Source of the DNA: Crocinitomicaceae bacterium
GTDB taxonomy: Bacteria > Bacteroidota > Bacteroidia > Flavobacteriales_D > Crocinitomicaceae
Assembly (NCBI GenBank): GCA_003512365.1
Contig: DORI01000055.1
Span: forward strand, 2,360 to 18,374
Reading direction: 5' to 3'
Length of the DNA: 16,015 bases
Of this stretch, positions 15,549 through 16,015 are shown one piece after another (position 1 is the first letter of the stretch; each line of letters begins with the position of its first letter). The notes under the pieces were generated by a model. The model saw only the letters and a program-made list of their open reading frames with translations. It had not been told where the DNA came from and made no database searches. Both the position numbers and the translations under genes were made by a program.

Positions 15549-16015
15549 CGTAATAAATGTATAAAGCCTTGCTTAAATCCCTTCTCATATTTCAATCCAT
15601 AAAAGTAGACGCCATCCATTAGTACGTTGCCTTTTTTATCGACCCCTGTAAAAGGAGTTTCCCCTCTGGAAAATTGGTAAACAACATTACCCCAACGATC
15701 GTGTAGGTAAAATGTAAATTCTTGACAGGTCTGAAAATAACTTTCTAAATCCAATGAATCATTGATGTTGTCGTTATTTGCTGAAATTACATTTGGAAAA
15801 TCAAAATCATCGAATGTATACAGATTGATAATCGTTAATTCGGTACTTGAATTCTGACTTACACATCCGTTAAGCGTAACGTTTACTTCATAAAATCCTT
15901 GGTCGCTCGGTAATGCAGAAAATGAATTACTTGATGATGAAGAGTTAAAATTATTCACCCCTGTCCATTGATAAAAGCCATTTTGGATGGAATCGGTAGC
16001 GAAGGTAAAAATGTC
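15545..16015 (-). CDS. C-terminal part of a T9SS type B secreted protein, 5' end outside window
   Basis: The frame is open from the right edge of the window (codon boundary at 16015) to the TAA at 15547-15545, giving 156 visible residues. The in-frame GTG at 15958 is internal, since the codons before it encode GFYQWTG, the central strand of an Ig-like module. That module ends with FYEVNVTLNGC. The last 95 or so residues are a gliding-motility-associated type B sorting domain, with FPNVISANNDNINDSLDL, YLHDRWGNVVYQF, TGVDKKGNVLMDGVYFYGLKY and a final GFIHLLR. The phrase ISANNDNIND departs from the common FTPNGDGIND. The protein is probably a surface or secreted cargo like the 1287-residue protein elsewhere in the window. 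Its N-terminal function cannot be judged. Confidence 0.88.
   Translation of the reverse strand, partial: DIFTFATDSIQNGFYQWTGVNNFNSSSSSNSFSALPSDQGFYEVNVTLNGCVSQNSSTELTIINLYTFDDFDFPNVISANNDNINDSLDLESYFQTCQEFTFYLHDRWGNVVYQFSRGETPFTGVDKKGNVLMDGVYFYGLKYEKGFKQGFIHLLR

Noticed and set aside
15545..15958. GTG at 15958 as the start of the last gene
   Set aside because: The frame continues without a stop to the window end, and the extra codons complete an Ig-like strand (GFYQWTG).
1..16015. CRISPR array, insertion sequence, prophage or integration site at the tRNA
   Set aside because: I found no direct-repeat array, transposase, integrase or duplicated tRNA 3' end. The tRNA is flanked by ordinary chromosomal genes.

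Overview
The window is ordinary chromosome from an AT-rich member of the Bacteroidota, most likely a Flavobacteriales bacterium (a Crocinitomicaceae/Fluviicola-like lineage is a guess). The main evidence is three secreted proteins ending in type IX secretion system (T9SS) sorting domains: two gliding-motility-associated type B C-termini and one type A C-terminus. A DUF7948/SBBP/PKD protein architecture, a TAnnTTTG-type promoter before dnaN and the absence of clear Shine-Dalgarno sequences agree with this. I see no prophage, insertion sequence, CRISPR array, toxin-antitoxin pair or obvious defence system.

Layout. (1) Positions 2-1583, plus strand: the 3' end of a membrane protein with a PH-like cytoplasmic domain, then kbl (glycine C-acetyltransferase) one base later. 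(2) Positions 7331-1595, minus strand: a tight run made of a 1287-residue T9SS type B surface protein that starts with TTG, a metallo-beta-lactamase-fold hydrolase, a GT4 glycosyltransferase that starts with GTG, and a tRNA-Arg(CCT) whose 5' end is 11 bases after the glycosyltransferase stop. The tRNA converges on kbl. (3) Positions 7512-10364, plus strand: a secreted M14 zinc carboxypeptidase with a propeptide, beta domains, a PKD domain and a type A sorting domain, divergent from the large surface protein across 180 bases. (4) Positions 10962-10369, minus strand: a small PglC-like phosphoglycosyl transferase that converges on the carboxypeptidase. (5) Positions 10984-15548, plus strand: an unrecognised 107-residue protein, then the compact run dnaN, rlmN, natA, natB with gaps of 1-7 bases. 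(6) Positions 16015-15545, minus strand: the C-terminal end of another T9SS type B protein, whose stop codon overlaps the natB stop in the sequence TTAA.

Functionally the window mixes housekeeping (DNA polymerase clamp, 23S rRNA/tRNA methylation, a tRNA, threonine/glycine metabolism) with cell-surface and secretion functions (T9SS cargo, two glycan enzymes, an ABC-2 exporter). No undescribed multi-gene system is evident. The points most worth a second look are a four-cysteine set in the propeller part of the large surface protein, the non-ATG starts in the minus-strand run, the overlapping convergent gene ends, and the unrecognised gene upstream of dnaN.
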